Shown here: positions 9,575-19,411 of the stretch, piece by piece
How the letters are laid out: each line of letters starts with the position of its first letter
Position numbering within the stretch: position 1 is the first letter of the stretch
DNA from: Streptomyces sp. NBC_00162
GTDB taxonomy: Bacteria > Actinomycetota > Actinomycetes > Streptomycetales > Streptomycetaceae
Assembly (NCBI RefSeq): GCF_024611995.1
Contig: NZ_CP102509.1
Span: forward strand, 6,758,001 to 6,822,000
Direction: 5' to 3'
Length of the DNA: 64,000 bases
Position numbers and translations under genes: made by a program
Notes under the pieces: generated by a model
Told to the model about the DNA's origin: nothing
Databases searched by the model: none
The model's input: only the letters and a program-made list of their open reading frames with translations

Positions 9575-10045
9575 GTGAATATCGTGACACTCCTCCCGTT
9601 CATCGTGCTCATCGGGGCGATGTTCCTGATGACCCGCTCCGCGAAGAAGAAGCAGCAGGCGGCCGCGCAGATGCGCGACCACATGACGCCCGGCACCGGG
9701 GTCCGCACCATCGGCGGCATGTACGCCACGGTGAAGGAGATCGGCGACGACACCGTCACCCTTGAGGTGGCTCCCGGCGTCCACGCGATCTTCGCGAAGA
9801 ACTCCATCGGCGCCGTCCTCGACGACGCGGAATACAACCGCATCGTCCACGGCGCGACCGATGATCTGACCATCGACACGCCGGTCGTCCCCGACGACGC
9901 CTCCTCCCTCACCGAGAAGGACGCGGACGAGACCCCGAAGCTCGACCTCGGCAAGAAGGACGAGCCGAAGGACGAGCCGAAGGACGAGCCCAAGGGCGAC
10001 GAGCCCAAGGACGGCAAGGCGGACGGCGAGCCCGGCGCGAAGTAG
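9575..10045 (+). CDS. yajC: Preprotein translocase subunit YajC
   Basis: A 156-aa protein with one N-terminal membrane helix (about 3-19, LLPFIVLIGAMFLM) and a basic stop-transfer SAKKKQQ. The compact YajC domain contains GTGVRTIGGMYATV. It associates with SecDF at the translocon. The C-terminal tail is an acidic/basic low-complexity stretch built from KDEP units (about 128-145), longer than in enterobacterial YajC. The GTG start puts the helix at the very N-terminus. It is followed by secD and secF. Confidence 0.93.
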   Translation: MNIVTLLPFIVLIGAMFLMTRSAKKKQQAAAQMRDHMTPGTGVRTIGGMYATVKEIGDDTVTLEVAPGVHAIFAKNSIGAVLDDAEYNRIVHGATDDLTIDTPVVPDDASSLTEKDADETPKLDLGKKDEPKDEPKDEPKGDEPKDGKADGEPGAK

Positions 10046-10053
10046 CGCACGGG

Positions 10054-10098
10054 CCGGGGACCGCGAGGGCGCCTGATCGGCGGCCGTCGCGGTCCCGG
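10054..10098 (+). terminator. Imperfect hairpin between yajC and secD
   Basis: CCGGGGACCGCGA (10054-10066) pairs with TCGCGGTCCCGG (10087-10098) with one bulged base; the loop contains a smaller GC hairpin. There is no T-run, so it could be an attenuating or RNA-stability element inside the operon rather than a full stop. Confidence 0.4.
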
Positions 10099-10200
10099 TC
10101 AGTGACCCACTTCTGCGGGGGGCAGGGGTCCCCACCACACATTTCGTGGCCGTCCGTGCGCTGACCCGGCGCAGGCGGTTGGACAGGGAGAAACGACAAG

Positions 10201-12000
10201 GTGGCAGCACCGAAGAAGGGCCGGCGGCCCACGGGGGCTCAGGGGAGGCCGGGGCGCGCCCTGGCGATCATCCTGATCGCGATGGTGGCGCTCACCGCGG
10301 GGATGTTCCTCTCCAAGCAGACGACTCCCCGGCTCGGCATCGACCTCGCCGGCGGCACGAGCATCACGCTCAAGGCCAAGAGCGAGCCCGGCAAGCCGGA
10401 CGCGATCAACGAGACCAACATGAACACGGCGGTCGGCATCATCGAGCGCCGCGTCAACGGACTCGGCGTATCGGAGGCCGAGGTCCAGACGCAGGGCCGC
10501 GACCACATCATCGTGAACATCCCCAAGGGTGCGAACGAGCAGCAGGCGCGCGAGCAGGTCGGTACCACCGCCCAGCTGTACTTCCGCCCGGTGCTCGCCT
10601 TTGCCGACGGCGCCCCCGCCGCTCCCGAGGGCACCCAGAGCCCGAGCCCTTCCGCGAGCGGCTCCCAGGCCCCCAAGGCCGGCGACGGCAAGTCCCCGTC
10701 GGCCACCCCGTCGTCCAGCGCCACTTCCCAGGGCCGTGCGCTCAGCGAGGCCCTCAAGGCCCCGAACGCCCCCACTCCCACCCCCTCGGGTAGCGAGTCG
10801 AAGAAGGCAGACGACAACAAGGCCACTCCGACCCCGTCGGGCTCGGGCGCGCCGTCGCCGTCCACGCCCCCGTCGGCCGAGGAGACCGCGGCCGCCGGCC
10901 TGCAGGACGCCTTCGCGAAGCTGGACTGCTCCAACGAGGAGCAGCGCGCCGCCGCCGGCAAGGGCGTCAAGCCCACGGACCCGATGGTCGCCTGTGGCCA
11001 GCGCGGCACCGCCTGGGGCAAGTGGATCCTCGGCCCGGCCCAGGTCGACGGCCAGGACGTGAAGAACGCCAAGGGCGTCATCGACCCGCAGCGCGGTGCC
11101 TGGATCGTCACGATGCAGTTCACCGACAAGGGCGCCGACAAGTTCGCCAAGATCACCGGTGAGCTCGCCACCAAGCAGATGCCGCAGAACCAGTTCGCGA
11201 TCGTGCTCGACGGCCAGGTCATCTCCGACCCGTCCGTCAGCCAGGCGCTGACCGGCGGCAACGCCGAGATCTCCGGCGGCTTCACCCAGCAGTCCGCGCA
11301 GGACCTGGGCAACATGCTCTCGTACGGCGCCCTGCCGCTCTCCTTCAGCGAGGACAGCGTCACCACCGTCACGGCCGCCCTCGGCGGTGAGCAGCTGAAG
11401 GCCGGCCTGATCGCCGGTGCCATCGGCCTGCTGCTCGTGGTGATCTACCTGCTGGTGTACTACCGGGGCCTGGCGTTCGTCGCCATCGTCAGCCTCCTGG
11501 TCTCCGCGATCCTCACCTACACGATCATGGCGCTGCTCGGCAAGGGCATCGGGTTCGCGCTGAACCTGCCCGCCGTCTGCGGTGCGATCGTCGCGATCGG
11601 CATCACGGCGGACTCGTTCATCGTGTACTTCGAACGCATCCGGGACGAGATCCGCGAGGGCCGCACCCTGCGTCCGGCCGTCGAGCGTGCCTGGCCGCGG
11701 GCCCGGCGCACCATCCTGGTCTCCGACTTCGTGTCGTTCCTGGCGGCCGCGGTGCTGTTCATCGTCACCGTCGGCAAGGTGCAGGGCTTCGCCTTCACGC
11801 TGGGTCTCACCACCCTGCTCGACGTGGTCGTGGTGTTCCTCTTCACCAAGCCGATCATGACGCTGCTGGCGCGTACGAAGTTCTTCGCCAGCGGTCACCC
11901 GTGGTCCGGGCTGGACCCGAAGCGGCTCGGTGCCAAGCCGCCGCTGCGCCGGTCCCGCCGTACCGCCGCACCCGCCCCCGTCGACGCAAAGGAGGCGTGA
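10201..12000 (+). CDS. secD: Protein translocase subunit SecD
   Basis: A 599-aa RND-fold membrane protein that uses the proton gradient to pull secreted proteins across the membrane. TM1 is at about 19-38; the large extracytoplasmic P1 domain follows, then five C-terminal TM helices from about residue 398. The motif GIDLAGGTSITL marks the start of P1. Residues about 138-240 are a Ser/Pro/Thr/Lys-rich low-complexity insertion absent from short SecDs. The GTG start follows a GGGAGAAACGACAAG leader. secF begins 4 bp downstream, so SecD and SecF are separate subunits. Confidence 0.96.
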   Translation: MAAPKKGRRPTGAQGRPGRALAIILIAMVALTAGMFLSKQTTPRLGIDLAGGTSITLKAKSEPGKPDAINETNMNTAVGIIERRVNGLGVSEAEVQTQGRDHIIVNIPKGANEQQAREQVGTTAQLYFRPVLAFADGAPAAPEGTQSPSPSASGSQAPKAGDGKSPSATPSSSATSQGRALSEALKAPNAPTPTPSGSESKKADDNKATPTPSGSGAPSPSTPPSAEETAAAGLQDAFAKLDCSNEEQRAAAGKGVKPTDPMVACGQRGTAWGKWILGPAQVDGQDVKNAKGVIDPQRGAWIVTMQFTDKGADKFAKITGELATKQMPQNQFAIVLDGQVISDPSVSQALTGGNAEISGGFTQQSAQDLGNMLSYGALPLSFSEDSVTTVTAALGGEQLKAGLIAGAIGLLLVVIYLLVYYRGLAFVAIVSLLVSAILTYTIMALLGKGIGFALNLPAVCGAIVAIGITADSFIVYFERIRDEIREGRTLRPAVERAWPRARRTILVSDFVSFLAAAVLFIVTVGKVQGFAFTLGLTTLLDVVVVFLFTKPIMTLLARTKFFASGHPWSGLDPKRLGAKPPLRRSRRTAAPAPVDAKEA

Positions 12001-12003
12001 GAG

Positions 12004-13059
12004 ATGTCGAAGCTGGGAGATCTCGGCGCCAGGCTGTACCGCGGTGAGGTCGGCTACGACTTCGTCGGCAAGCGCTTCATCTGGTACGGCGTTTCCATCC
12101 TGATCACCATCACGGCGATCGCGGCCCTGGCCATTCAGGGCCTCAACATGGGCATCGAGTTCAAGGGCGGTGCCGTCTTCACCACTCCGAAGACGGCCGT
12201 CTCGATCGCCAAGGCCACGGAGGACGCGGAGAAGGCCTCGGGCCACGACGCGATCGTCCAGGAGCTCGGCACCGGCGGCCTGCGGATCCAGATCTCCGGT
12301 CTGGACACCGACTCCGCGACCGACGTGAAGAAGCAGCTCGCCACCGACCTCAAGGTCACCGAGGCCGACATCAACGCGGACCTGGTCGGCCCCAGCTGGG
12401 GTGAGCAGATCGCCAACAAGGCCTGGACCGGCCTCGGCATCTTCATGGTCCTCGTGGTGATCTACCTGGCCATCGCCTTCGAGTGGCGGATGGCGGTCGC
12501 GGCGCTGATCGCCCTGATCCACGACCTCACGATCACCGTCGGCATCTACGCGCTGGTCGGCTTCGAGGTCACCCCGGGTACGGTCATCGGTCTGCTGACG
12601 ATCCTCGGTTACTCGCTCTACGACACCGTCGTCGTCTTCGACGGTCTCAAGGAGGGGTCGAAGGACATCACCAAGCAGACCCGCTGGACGTACAGCGAGG
12701 TCGCCAACCGCAGCATCAACGGCACGCTGGTCCGCTCGATCAACACCACGGTCGTGGCGCTGCTCCCGGTCGCGGCCCTGCTCTTCATCGGCGGCGGCCT
12801 CCTGGACGCCGGCATGCTGAACGACATCTCGCTGTCGCTGTTCGTCGGCCTCGCGGCCGGTGCGTACTCCTCGATCTTCATCGCGACCCCGCTGGTCGTG
12901 GACCTCAAGGAGCGCGAGCCGGCGATGAAGGCCCTGAAGAAGCGGGTGCTCGCGAAGCGGGCGGCCGCGGCGGCGAAGGGCGAGTCCGCGGACGAGGGCT
13001 ACGAGTCCGGGGACGAGCCGCAGGTCGTGGCGCAGGGCCGGCAGGGACGGCGCCGGTGA
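12004..13059 (+). CDS. secF: Protein translocase subunit SecF
   Basis: A 351-aa partner of SecD with the same RND architecture: TM1 at about 25-43, a periplasmic-type P1 domain containing GIEFKGGAVF, then five TM helices. Conserved segments include LIHDLTITVGIYAL and GYSLYDTVVVFD. The C-terminal tail after about residue 310 is charged and Ala-rich. It starts 4 bp after secD and its stop overlaps the apt GTG. Confidence 0.96.
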   Translation: MSKLGDLGARLYRGEVGYDFVGKRFIWYGVSILITITAIAALAIQGLNMGIEFKGGAVFTTPKTAVSIAKATEDAEKASGHDAIVQELGTGGLRIQISGLDTDSATDVKKQLATDLKVTEADINADLVGPSWGEQIANKAWTGLGIFMVLVVIYLAIAFEWRMAVAALIALIHDLTITVGIYALVGFEVTPGTVIGLLTILGYSLYDTVVVFDGLKEGSKDITKQTRWTYSEVANRSINGTLVRSINTTVVALLPVAALLFIGGGLLDAGMLNDISLSLFVGLAAGAYSSIFIATPLVVDLKEREPAMKALKKRVLAKRAAAAAKGESADEGYESGDEPQVVAQGRQGRRR

Positions 13060-13610
13060 CCGAGCTGCTCTCCGCGGACGTTCGCGAGCTGCTGCTCGGC
13101 CGGATCAAGGACGTGGCGGACTACCCGAAGCCGGGCGTGATGTTCAAGGACATCACCCCGCTGCTGGCGGACCCGAAGGCGTTCGCGGCGCTGACGGACG
13201 CGCTGGTGGAGCTGGCCGGGCAGTACGGCGCGACGAAGATCGTCGGGCTGGAGGCGCGCGGGTTCATCCTGGCGGCTCCGGTGGCCGTACAGGCCGGGAT
13301 CGGCTTCGTGCCGGTGCGCAAGGCCGGGAAGCTGCCGGGGGCGACGCTGGGGCAGTCCTACGAGCTGGAGTACGGCACCGCGGAGATCGAGGTCCACGCG
13401 GAGGATCTGTCGGCCGGCGACCGGGTCATGGTCATCGACGATGTGCTGGCCACCGGTGGCACCGCCGAGGCGTCGCTCTCGCTGATCCGGCGGGCCGGCG
13501 CGGAGGTCGCCGGGGTGGCGGTCCTGATGGAGCTGTCCTTCCTGCCCGGTCGGGCGAAGCTGGCCGGTGCGCTGGGTGAGGCTCCGCTGGATGCGCTGAT
13601 CGTGGTCTGA
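13056..13610 (+). CDS. apt: Adenine phosphoribosyltransferase
   Basis: A 184-aa type I phosphoribosyltransferase converting adenine and PRPP to AMP. The PRPP-binding signature VMVIDDVLATGGTAEA is at about residues 125-140. FKDITPLL and GLEARGFILAAPVA are typical Apt segments. The GTG start overlaps the secF stop (GTGA). Lying between secDF and relA, it fits the conserved actinobacterial block linking purine salvage to (p)ppGpp metabolism. Confidence 0.96.
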   Translation: MTELLSADVRELLLGRIKDVADYPKPGVMFKDITPLLADPKAFAALTDALVELAGQYGATKIVGLEARGFILAAPVAVQAGIGFVPVRKAGKLPGATLGQSYELEYGTAEIEVHAEDLSAGDRVMVIDDVLATGGTAEASLSLIRRAGAEVAGVAVLMELSFLPGRAKLAGALGEAPLDALIVV

Positions 13611-13627
13611 CGTTCTCGCTTGCCGAG

Positions 13628-13661
13628 CGGCGGGTATCCGGGACATCCCGGGTGCCCGCCG
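13628..13661 (+). terminator. Terminator hairpin after apt
   Basis: CGGCGGG and TCCGGGA arms (13628-13643) pair with TCCCGGG and CCCGCCG (13646-13661) around a small internal mismatch. GTTTCG follows. It lies 18 bp after the apt stop and would separate apt from relA. Confidence 0.6.
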
Positions 13662-13827
13662 TTTCGCGTGTGCGGCGCCGCTGCCGGGGTCCGGCCTGCG
13701 GCCCAGCCGGAAGGAGGCTCGGCGAACGAGGGAGCGGAACCCTCGCTACGATGGGTTATCCGGACCGGACACGGGCACCGGATCCTCCCCCGGACTCCGT
13801 CTGGGGGGACCCCCGTGAGGAGCGCTC

Positions 13828-16251
13828 TTGCCAGACGAGGTCCAGCCACTCTCCGCCGCGCAGCCAGACCCGCAGGCCGAGCAGGCCGCGGCGCCCGCCG
13901 CCACGCCCCCGCCGGCCCCGCCGGTCAAGCCCGCGCCGGCGAAGTCGGCCGGGTCCTCCAACCGGGTGCGCGCCCGGCTCGCCCGGCTCGGCGTCCAGCG
14001 CACCAACCCGTACAACCCGGTACTGGAGCCCCTGCTCCGCATAGTCCGCAGCAACGACCCGAAGATCGAGACGGCGACGCTGCGCCAGCTGGAACAGGCC
14101 TACCAGGTCGCCGAGCGCTGGCACCGCGGCCAGAAGCGCAAGAGCGGTGACCCGTACATCACCCACCCGCTCGCGGTGACCACCATCCTCGCCGAGCTCG
14201 GCATGGACCCCGCCACCCTGATGGCCGGTCTGCTCCACGACACCGTCGAGGACACCGAGTACGGCCTCGAAGACCTGCGCCGCGACTTCGGCGACGCCGT
14301 GGCCCTCCTCGTCGACGGCGTCACCAAGCTCGACCGGGTCAAGTTCGGCGAGGCGGCCCAGGCCGAGACCGTCCGCAAGATGGTCGTGGCGATGGCCAAG
14401 GACCCCCGGGTCCTCGTGATCAAGCTCGCCGACCGCCTGCACAACATGCGCACCATGCGCTACCTCAAGCGGGAGAAGCAGGAGAAGAAGGCCCGCGAGA
14501 CCCTCGAGATCTACGCCCCGCTGGCGCACCGGCTGGGCATGAACACGATCAAGTGGGAGCTCGAGGACCTCGCCTTCGCGATCCTCTACCCCAAGATGTA
14601 CGACGAGATCGTGCGGCTCGTCGCCGAGCGCGCCCCCAAGCGCGACGAGTACCTCGCCGTCGTCACCGACGAGGTGCAGACCGACCTGCGCGCCGCGCGC
14701 ATCAAGGCCACCGTCACCGGCCGGCCCAAGCACTACTACAGCGTCTACCAGAAGATGATCGTCCGCGGCCGTGACTTCGCGGAGATCTACGACCTGGTGG
14801 GCATCCGCGTCCTCGTCGACACCGTACGGGACTGCTACGCGGCCCTGGGCACGGTGCACGCGCGATGGAATCCGGTCCCCGGCCGGTTCAAGGACTACAT
14901 CGCGATGCCCAAGTTCAACATGTACCAGTCGCTCCACACGACGGTCATCGGGCCCAGCGGCAAGCCGGTCGAGCTCCAGATCCGCACCTTCGACATGCAC
15001 CGCCGTGCCGAGTACGGGATCGCCGCCCACTGGAAGTACAAGCAGCAGACCGTCGCCGGCACCTCCAAGGTCCGCACCGACGTCCCGCAGGCCGCCAAGG
15101 GCAGCGCCGGCCAGGACACGGTCAACGACATGGCCTGGCTGCGCCAGCTGCTCGACTGGCAGAAGGAGACCGAGGACCCGGGCGAGTTCCTCGACTCGCT
15201 GCGCTTCGACCTCTCCCGCAACGAGGTCTTCGTCTTCACGCCCAAGGGCGACGTCATAGCGCTGCCCGCCGGGGCCACGCCCGTGGACTTCGCGTACGCC
15301 GTCCACACCGAGGTCGGCCACCGGACCATAGGGGCCCGGGTCAACGGGCGCCTCGTCCCGCTGGAGTCCACGCTCGACAACGGCGACCTGGTCGAGGTCT
15401 TCACCTCCAAGGCGGAGGGTGCCGGACCGTCCCGCGACTGGCTCGGCTTCGTCAAGTCCCCGCGCGCCCGCAACAAGATCCGCGCCTGGTTCTCCAAGGA
15501 GCGCCGCGACGAGGCCATCGAGCACGGCAAGGACGCCATCGCGCGGGCCATGCGCAAGCAGAACCTGCCGATCCAGCGCATCCTGACGGGCGACTCCCTC
15601 GTCACTCTCGCGCACGAGATGCGCTACCCCGACATCTCCTCCCTGTACGCGGCGATCGGCGAGGGCCACGTGGCCGCGCAGGGCGTCGTACAGAAGCTGG
15701 TGCAGGCCCTCGGTGGCGAGGAAGCGGCCAACGAGGACATCGAGGAGAGCGTCCCGCCCTCCCGGACCCGGGGCACGCGCCGCAAGAACGCCGACCCGGG
15801 TGTGGTCGTCAAGGGCGTCGACGACGTGTGGGTCAAGCTGGCCCGCTGCTGCACCCCGGTGCCGGGGGACCCGATCGTCGGCTTCGTCACGCGCGGCAGT
15901 GGCGTATCGGTTCACCGGGCGGACTGCGTCAACGTGGACTCCCTCTCCCAGGAGCCCGAGCGGATGCTGGAGGTCGAGTGGGCGCCCACCCAGTCCTCGG
16001 TCTTCCTGGTCGCCATCCAGGTCGAGGCACTGGACCGGTCCCGCCTGCTGTCGGACGTCACCCGCGTCCTGTCCGACCAGCACGTCAACATCCTCTCGGC
16101 CGCCGTCCAGACCTCCCGCGACCGCGTGGCCACCTCCCGCTTCACCTTCGAGATGGGCGACCCCAAGCACCTGGGCCACGTCCTGAAGGCCGTTCGGGGT
16201 GTGGAGGGCGTCTACGACGTCTACCGTGTGACTTCGGCCCGCCGGCCGTAG
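13828..16251 (+). CDS. relA: Bifunctional (p)ppGpp synthetase/hydrolase RelA/SpoT
   Basis: An 807-aa long RSH enzyme that makes and degrades the stringent-response alarmone. After an Ala/Pro-rich 40-residue leader comes the HD hydrolase domain, with H113, H137-D138 and E141-D142 present, so hydrolase activity is expected. The synthetase domain contains [16 protein letters not shown] and [14 protein letters not shown], zinc-finger-like ([15 protein letters not shown]) and ACT domains follow. The TTG start has weak support but agrees with the family. It ends against a strong bidirectional terminator. In Streptomyces this enzyme links starvation to antibiotic production. Confidence 0.95.
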   Translation: MPDEVQPLSAAQPDPQAEQAAAPAATPPPAPPVKPAPAKSAGSSNRVRARLARLGVQRTNPYNPVLEPLLRIVRSNDPKIETATLRQLEQAYQVAERWHRGQKRKSGDPYITHPLAVTTILAELGMDPATLMAGLLHDTVEDTEYGLEDLRRDFGDAVALLVDGVTKLDRVKFGEAAQAETVRKMVVAMAKDPRVLVIKLADRLHNMRTMRYLKREKQEKKARETLEIYAPLAHRLGMNTIKWELEDLAFAILYPKMYDEIVRLVAERAPKRDEYLAVVTDEVQTDLRAARIKATVTGRPKHYYSVYQKMIVRGRDFAEIYDLVGIRVLVDTVRDCYAALGTVHARWNPVPGRFKDYIAMPKFNMYQSLHTTVIGPSGKPVELQIRTFDMHRRAEYGIAAHWKYKQQTVAGTSKVRTDVPQAAKGSAGQDTVNDMAWLRQLLDWQKETEDPGEFLDSLRFDLSRNEVFVFTPKGDVIALPAGATPVDFAYAVHTEVGHRTIGARVNGRLVPLESTLDNGDLVEVFTSKAEGAGPSRDWLGFVKSPRARNKIRAWFSKERRDEAIEHGKDAIARAMRKQNLPIQRILTGDSLVTLAHEMRYPDISSLYAAIGEGHVAAQGVVQKLVQALGGEEAANEDIEESVPPSRTRGTRRKNADPGVVVKGVDDVWVKLARCCTPVPGDPIVGFVTRGSGVSVHRADCVNVDSLSQEPERMLEVEWAPTQSSVFLVAIQVEALDRSRLLSDVTRVLSDQHVNILSAAVQTSRDRVATSRFTFEMGDPKHLGHVLKAVRGVEGVYDVYRVTSARRP

Positions 16252-16260
16252 CCACACGCA

Positions 16261-16298
16261 CGAGGGCCCCGGTACGCATCCGCGTACCGGGGCCCTCG
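16261..16298. terminator. Bidirectional terminator between relA and the DUF349 gene
   Basis: A perfect 17-bp inverted repeat (CGAGGGCCCCGGTACGC at 16261-16277, complement at 16282-16298) with a 4-nt loop, between two convergent genes. Confidence 0.85.
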
Positions 16299-16318
16299 CC
16301 GTGCACAGTGGCCAGTTC

Positions 16319-17548
16319 TCAGCCGCCGAACTCCTCCAGACCCTTCAGGGCCTGGTCCAGCAGGGCCTGGCGGCCCTCCAGCTCGCGCGAGAGCTTGTCG
16401 GCCTTCGCGTTGTTGCCCGCGGCGCGCGCCGCGTCGATCTGCTCACGCAGCTTGTCGACCGCCGCCTGGAGCTGGCCCGTCAGACCGGCCGCACGCGCCC
16501 GCGCCTCCGGGTTCGTACGACGCCACTCGCCCTCCTCGGCCTCCTGGATGGCCCGCTCCACCGTGTGCATCCGGCCCTCGACCTTCGGCCGGGCGTCCCG
16601 CGGCACGTGGCCGATGGCCTCCCAGCGCTCGTTCAGGGTGCGGAACGCGGCACGGGCCGCCTTCAGGTCCGTGATCGGGACGAGCTTCTCGGCCTCGTCG
16701 GCCAGCTCCTCCTTCAGCTTCAGGTTCTCCCCCTGCTCGGCGTCGCGCTCCGCGAACACCTCGCTGCGCGCCGCGAAGAAGACGTCCTGCGCACCGCGGA
16801 AACGGTTCCACAGGTCGTCCTCGGACTCGCGCTGCGCCCGGCCCGCCGCCTTCCAGTCCGCCATCAGGTCGCGGTAGCGGGCGGCCGTCGGACCCCAGTC
16901 GGTCGACTTCGACAGCGACTCGGCCTCGGCGACCAGCTTCTCCTTGACCTTGCGGGCATCCTCGCGCTGCGCGTCCAGCGAGGCGAAGTGCGCCTTGCGG
17001 CGCTTGGAGAACGCGGAGCGGGCGTGCGAGAAGCGGTGCCACAGCTCGTCGTCCGACTTGCGGTCCAGCCGGGGCAGACCCTTCCAGATGTCCACCAGGG
17101 CACGCAGCCGCTCGCCCGCGCTGCGCCACTGGTCGCTCTGCGCCAGCTGCTCGGCCTCGACGACCAGCGCGTCCTTGGCCGCGCGGGCCTCGTCGGTCTG
17201 CTTGGCCTTCTGGGCCTTGCGCTCCTCGCGCCGCGACTCGACGGTCTCGACCAGCTTGTCCAGCCGTACGCGCAGAGCGTCGAGGTCACCCACGGCATGG
17301 TGCTCGTCGACCTGCGTACGCAGGTGGTCGATCGCGGTCTGCGCGTCCTTGGCGGACAGATCGGTGGTCCGCACCCGCTTTTCGAGGAGGCCGATTTCGA
17401 CCACCAGGCCCTCGTACTTGCGCTCGAAATAGGCCAGGGCCTCCTCAGGGGTGCCCGCCTGCCACGAACCGACGACTTTCTCGCCATCGGCAGTACGCAC
17501 GTACACGGTGCCCGTCTCGTCGACTCGGCCCCACGGGTCGCTGCTCAC
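16319..17548 (-). CDS. DUF349 repeat protein
   Basis: A 409-aa soluble, highly charged, almost all-helical protein. Three or more repeats of the DUF349 type are visible, each with an aromatic-acidic core such as DELWHRFSHARSAF, DDLWNRFRGAQDVFF and LNERWEAIGHVPRD. Coiled coils are likely. No catalytic motif is seen. DUF349 proteins are widespread in actinomycetes near relA, and their biochemical role is not established. The GTG start has a strong GGAGGAGG upstream on the minus strand. It converges on relA and is separated from the upstream cyclophilin gene by 194 bp. Confidence 0.85.
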   Translation of the reverse strand: MSSDPWGRVDETGTVYVRTADGEKVVGSWQAGTPEEALAYFERKYEGLVVEIGLLEKRVRTTDLSAKDAQTAIDHLRTQVDEHHAVGDLDALRVRLDKLVETVESRREERKAQKAKQTDEARAAKDALVVEAEQLAQSDQWRSAGERLRALVDIWKGLPRLDRKSDDELWHRFSHARSAFSKRRKAHFASLDAQREDARKVKEKLVAEAESLSKSTDWGPTAARYRDLMADWKAAGRAQRESEDDLWNRFRGAQDVFFAARSEVFAERDAEQGENLKLKEELADEAEKLVPITDLKAARAAFRTLNERWEAIGHVPRDARPKVEGRMHTVERAIQEAEEGEWRRTNPEARARAAGLTGQLQAAVDKLREQIDAARAAGNNAKADKLSRELEGRQALLDQALKGLEEFGG

Positions 17549-17670
17549 AGCGCCTCCTCCACCTGATGCCTTGCGAGGGGTTCACCCCCTGGGCATCGTC
17601 CACAGTTTCCTGGGGCGGGCCGCGCCCGCCCTGCACAACGCCAACATAGGCGACCGCCGGGCCGGCTGTC

Positions 17671-17712
17671 CGCATCCCGCACGACGGAATATCGACGTAC
17701 GGGCGGGATGCG
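17671..17712 (-). terminator. Terminator hairpin after the cyclophilin gene
   Basis: CGCATCCCGC (17671-17680) and GCGGGATGCG (17703-17712) are perfect complements with a 22-nt spacer, 31 bp past the cyclophilin stop on the minus strand. Confidence 0.55.
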
Positions 17713-17742
17713 GGCCGCAGGGCCCGGGGCGGCTGCTTCCGG

Positions 17743-18525
17743 TCAGTTCTGGGTGACGGTGCCCTTCTCGATCTTCACTTCGTTCTTCGGGGCCCCGTCC
17801 TGTCCGCCGTCGGCCGTACCGACCTTGGCGATGTCCTCCAGGACCTTCAGGCCCGCCGCGTCGATCTTGCCGAACGGGGTGTACGAAGGCGCCAGCGGGC
17901 TGTCCTTGTAGACCAGGAAGAACTGGCTGCCGCCCGAGCCGGGCTGGCCGGTGTTGGCCATCGCGACCGTGCCGGCCGGGTAGACCACCTGGCCCTGCTC
18001 GTTCGCCTTGCCCAGCGAGTCCAGGTTCTCGTCCGGGATCGTGTAGCCGGGGCCGCCCATGCCGGTGCCCTCCGGGTCGCCGCACTGGAGCACGAAGATC
18101 CCGCCCGACGTCAGCCGGTGGCACTTGGTGTTGTCGAAGTAGCCCTTGTCGGCGAGCGACTTGAAGGAGTTCACGGTCTGCGGGGTCTTCGCCGCGTCCA
18201 TCGCGAAGTTGATGTCGCCCGCGCTGGTCTTCAGGGCGAAGGTGTACTTCGCCTTCTGGTCGATGGCCATCTCGGGCGACGGGGACTGCTTCGGCGACGG
18301 CGAGGCCGACGGGTTCGCGGCCGGGTCGGCCGCCTGGTCCTTCTTGTCCTTGTCGAACACGCCGCCCACGATGAGGCCGACCAGCGTCGCGACCACCACG
18401 GCCACCGCCGCGCCGATCATCGCCCCCCGTCGGCGCGTCTTCTGCCGGGCCTCGGCCCGGCGCTTCTGCTGGCGCTCGTACTTCTCCCTGGCGAGCTGTC
18501 GCCGCCGCTGATCGCTCGTGACCAC
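17743..18525 (-). CDS. Membrane-anchored cyclophilin-type peptidyl-prolyl isomerase
   Basis: A 260-aa protein: a basic cytoplasmic N-terminus (about 1-34), one TM helix (about 36-57), a Pro/Ser/Asp-rich linker (about 58-85), then a cyclophilin domain. The domain carries KTPQTVNSFKSL, CHRLTSGGIFVLQCGDPEGTG, and GSQFFLVYKDSPL near the active site. It would catalyse proline isomerisation of secreted proteins outside the membrane. The GTG start has AAGGAG upstream. It diverges from the MBL hydrolase gene across 153 bp. Confidence 0.9.
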   Translation of the reverse strand: MVTSDQRRRQLAREKYERQQKRRAEARQKTRRRGAMIGAAVAVVVATLVGLIVGGVFDKDKKDQAADPAANPSASPSPKQSPSPEMAIDQKAKYTFALKTSAGDINFAMDAAKTPQTVNSFKSLADKGYFDNTKCHRLTSGGIFVLQCGDPEGTGMGGPGYTIPDENLDSLGKANEQGQVVYPAGTVAMANTGQPGSGGSQFFLVYKDSPLAPSYTPFGKIDAAGLKVLEDIAKVGTADGGQDGAPKNEVKIEKGTVTQN

Positions 18526-18678
18526 CGGGTCGTCTCCTTGTGCGTCTCTGGTACCACTGTCCGGGCTGGGTTAGGCCGTACCGTATATGGGTTCGCTGTG
18601 TGATGAGGGGCGCCGGTAGGCTCTGAGCAGCAGCATTCCGATCTGCAGCCTCCCGCCGGACGACGATTGAGGACGAAC

Positions 18679-19401
18679 GTGCTGATTGCCGGGTTCCCCG
18701 CCGGGGCCTGGGGGACCAACTGTTACCTGGTCGCCCCCGCCGCCGGTGAGGAGTGCGTGATCATCGACCCGGGCCACCAGGCCGTCCAGGGTGTCGAGGA
18801 GACGCTGAAGAAGCATCGGCTCAAGCCCGTCGCCGTCGTGCTGACCCATGGCCACATCGATCATGTGGCCTCGGTCGTCCCGGTGTGCGGAGCACACGAC
18901 GTACCGGCCTGGATCCACCCCGAAGACCGCTACATGATGAGCGACCCGGAGAAGGCCCTCGGCCGCTCCATCGGGATGCCGCTCATGGGCGAGCTGACCG
19001 TGGGCGAGCCGGACGACGTCCGCGAGCTGACCGACGGCGCCGCCCTGAAGCTGGCCGGAATGGACTTCTCCGTGGCGCACGCGCCGGGGCATACCAAGGG
19101 GTCGGTGACCTTCCGGATGCCGGAGTCCCCGGACGTTCCGTCCGTGTTCTTCTCCGGTGATCTGCTCTTCGCCGGCTCCATCGGACGCACCGACCTGCCC
19201 GGCGGCTCCCACGCCGAGATGCTCGAGTCGCTGGGCCGTGTGTGCCTGCCGCTCGACGACTCGACCGTGGTGCTGTCCGGCCACGGTCCCCAGACCACCA
19301 TCGGCCGCGAGCGCGCGACCAACCCGTACTTGCGGGAAGTGGCCGCAGGCCGCCAAGGACTCGTAGCGGACCCGACAGCCGCTCCACGACGAGGAATGTG
19401 A
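18679..19401 (+). CDS. MBL-fold metallo-hydrolase (glyoxalase II-like)
   Basis: A 240-aa metallo-beta-lactamase-fold hydrolase. The dinuclear metal site is seen as THGHIDH (HxHxDH), a later His in HAPGHTKGS and Asp in SGDLLF. The last His is in [12 protein letters not shown]. The family includes hydroxyacylglutathione hydrolases; streptomycetes use mycothiol rather than glutathione, so the natural thioester is unknown. GTG at 18679 is preferred over TTG at 18667 because the stretch containing the TTG (TTGAGGAC) looks like its Shine-Dalgarno. It is followed 10 bp later by hisS. Confidence 0.88.
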   Translation: MLIAGFPAGAWGTNCYLVAPAAGEECVIIDPGHQAVQGVEETLKKHRLKPVAVVLTHGHIDHVASVVPVCGAHDVPAWIHPEDRYMMSDPEKALGRSIGMPLMGELTVGEPDDVRELTDGAALKLAGMDFSVAHAPGHTKGSVTFRMPESPDVPSVFFSGDLLFAGSIGRTDLPGGSHAEMLESLGRVCLPLDDSTVVLSGHGPQTTIGRERATNPYLREVAAGRQGLVADPTAAPRRGM

Positions 19402-19411
19402 CGAGAGTTTC

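Noticed and set aside
13736..13757. A SigR-type promoter (GGAAC...GTT) upstream of relA
   Set aside because: The spacer is 14 bp rather than the 18-19 needed, so it does not match the SigR consensus although relA is a known SigR target in Streptomyces.
18667..18678. TTG at 18667 as start of the MBL hydrolase
   Set aside because: TTGAGGAC looks like the Shine-Dalgarno of GTG at 18679, and the family begins at the latter.
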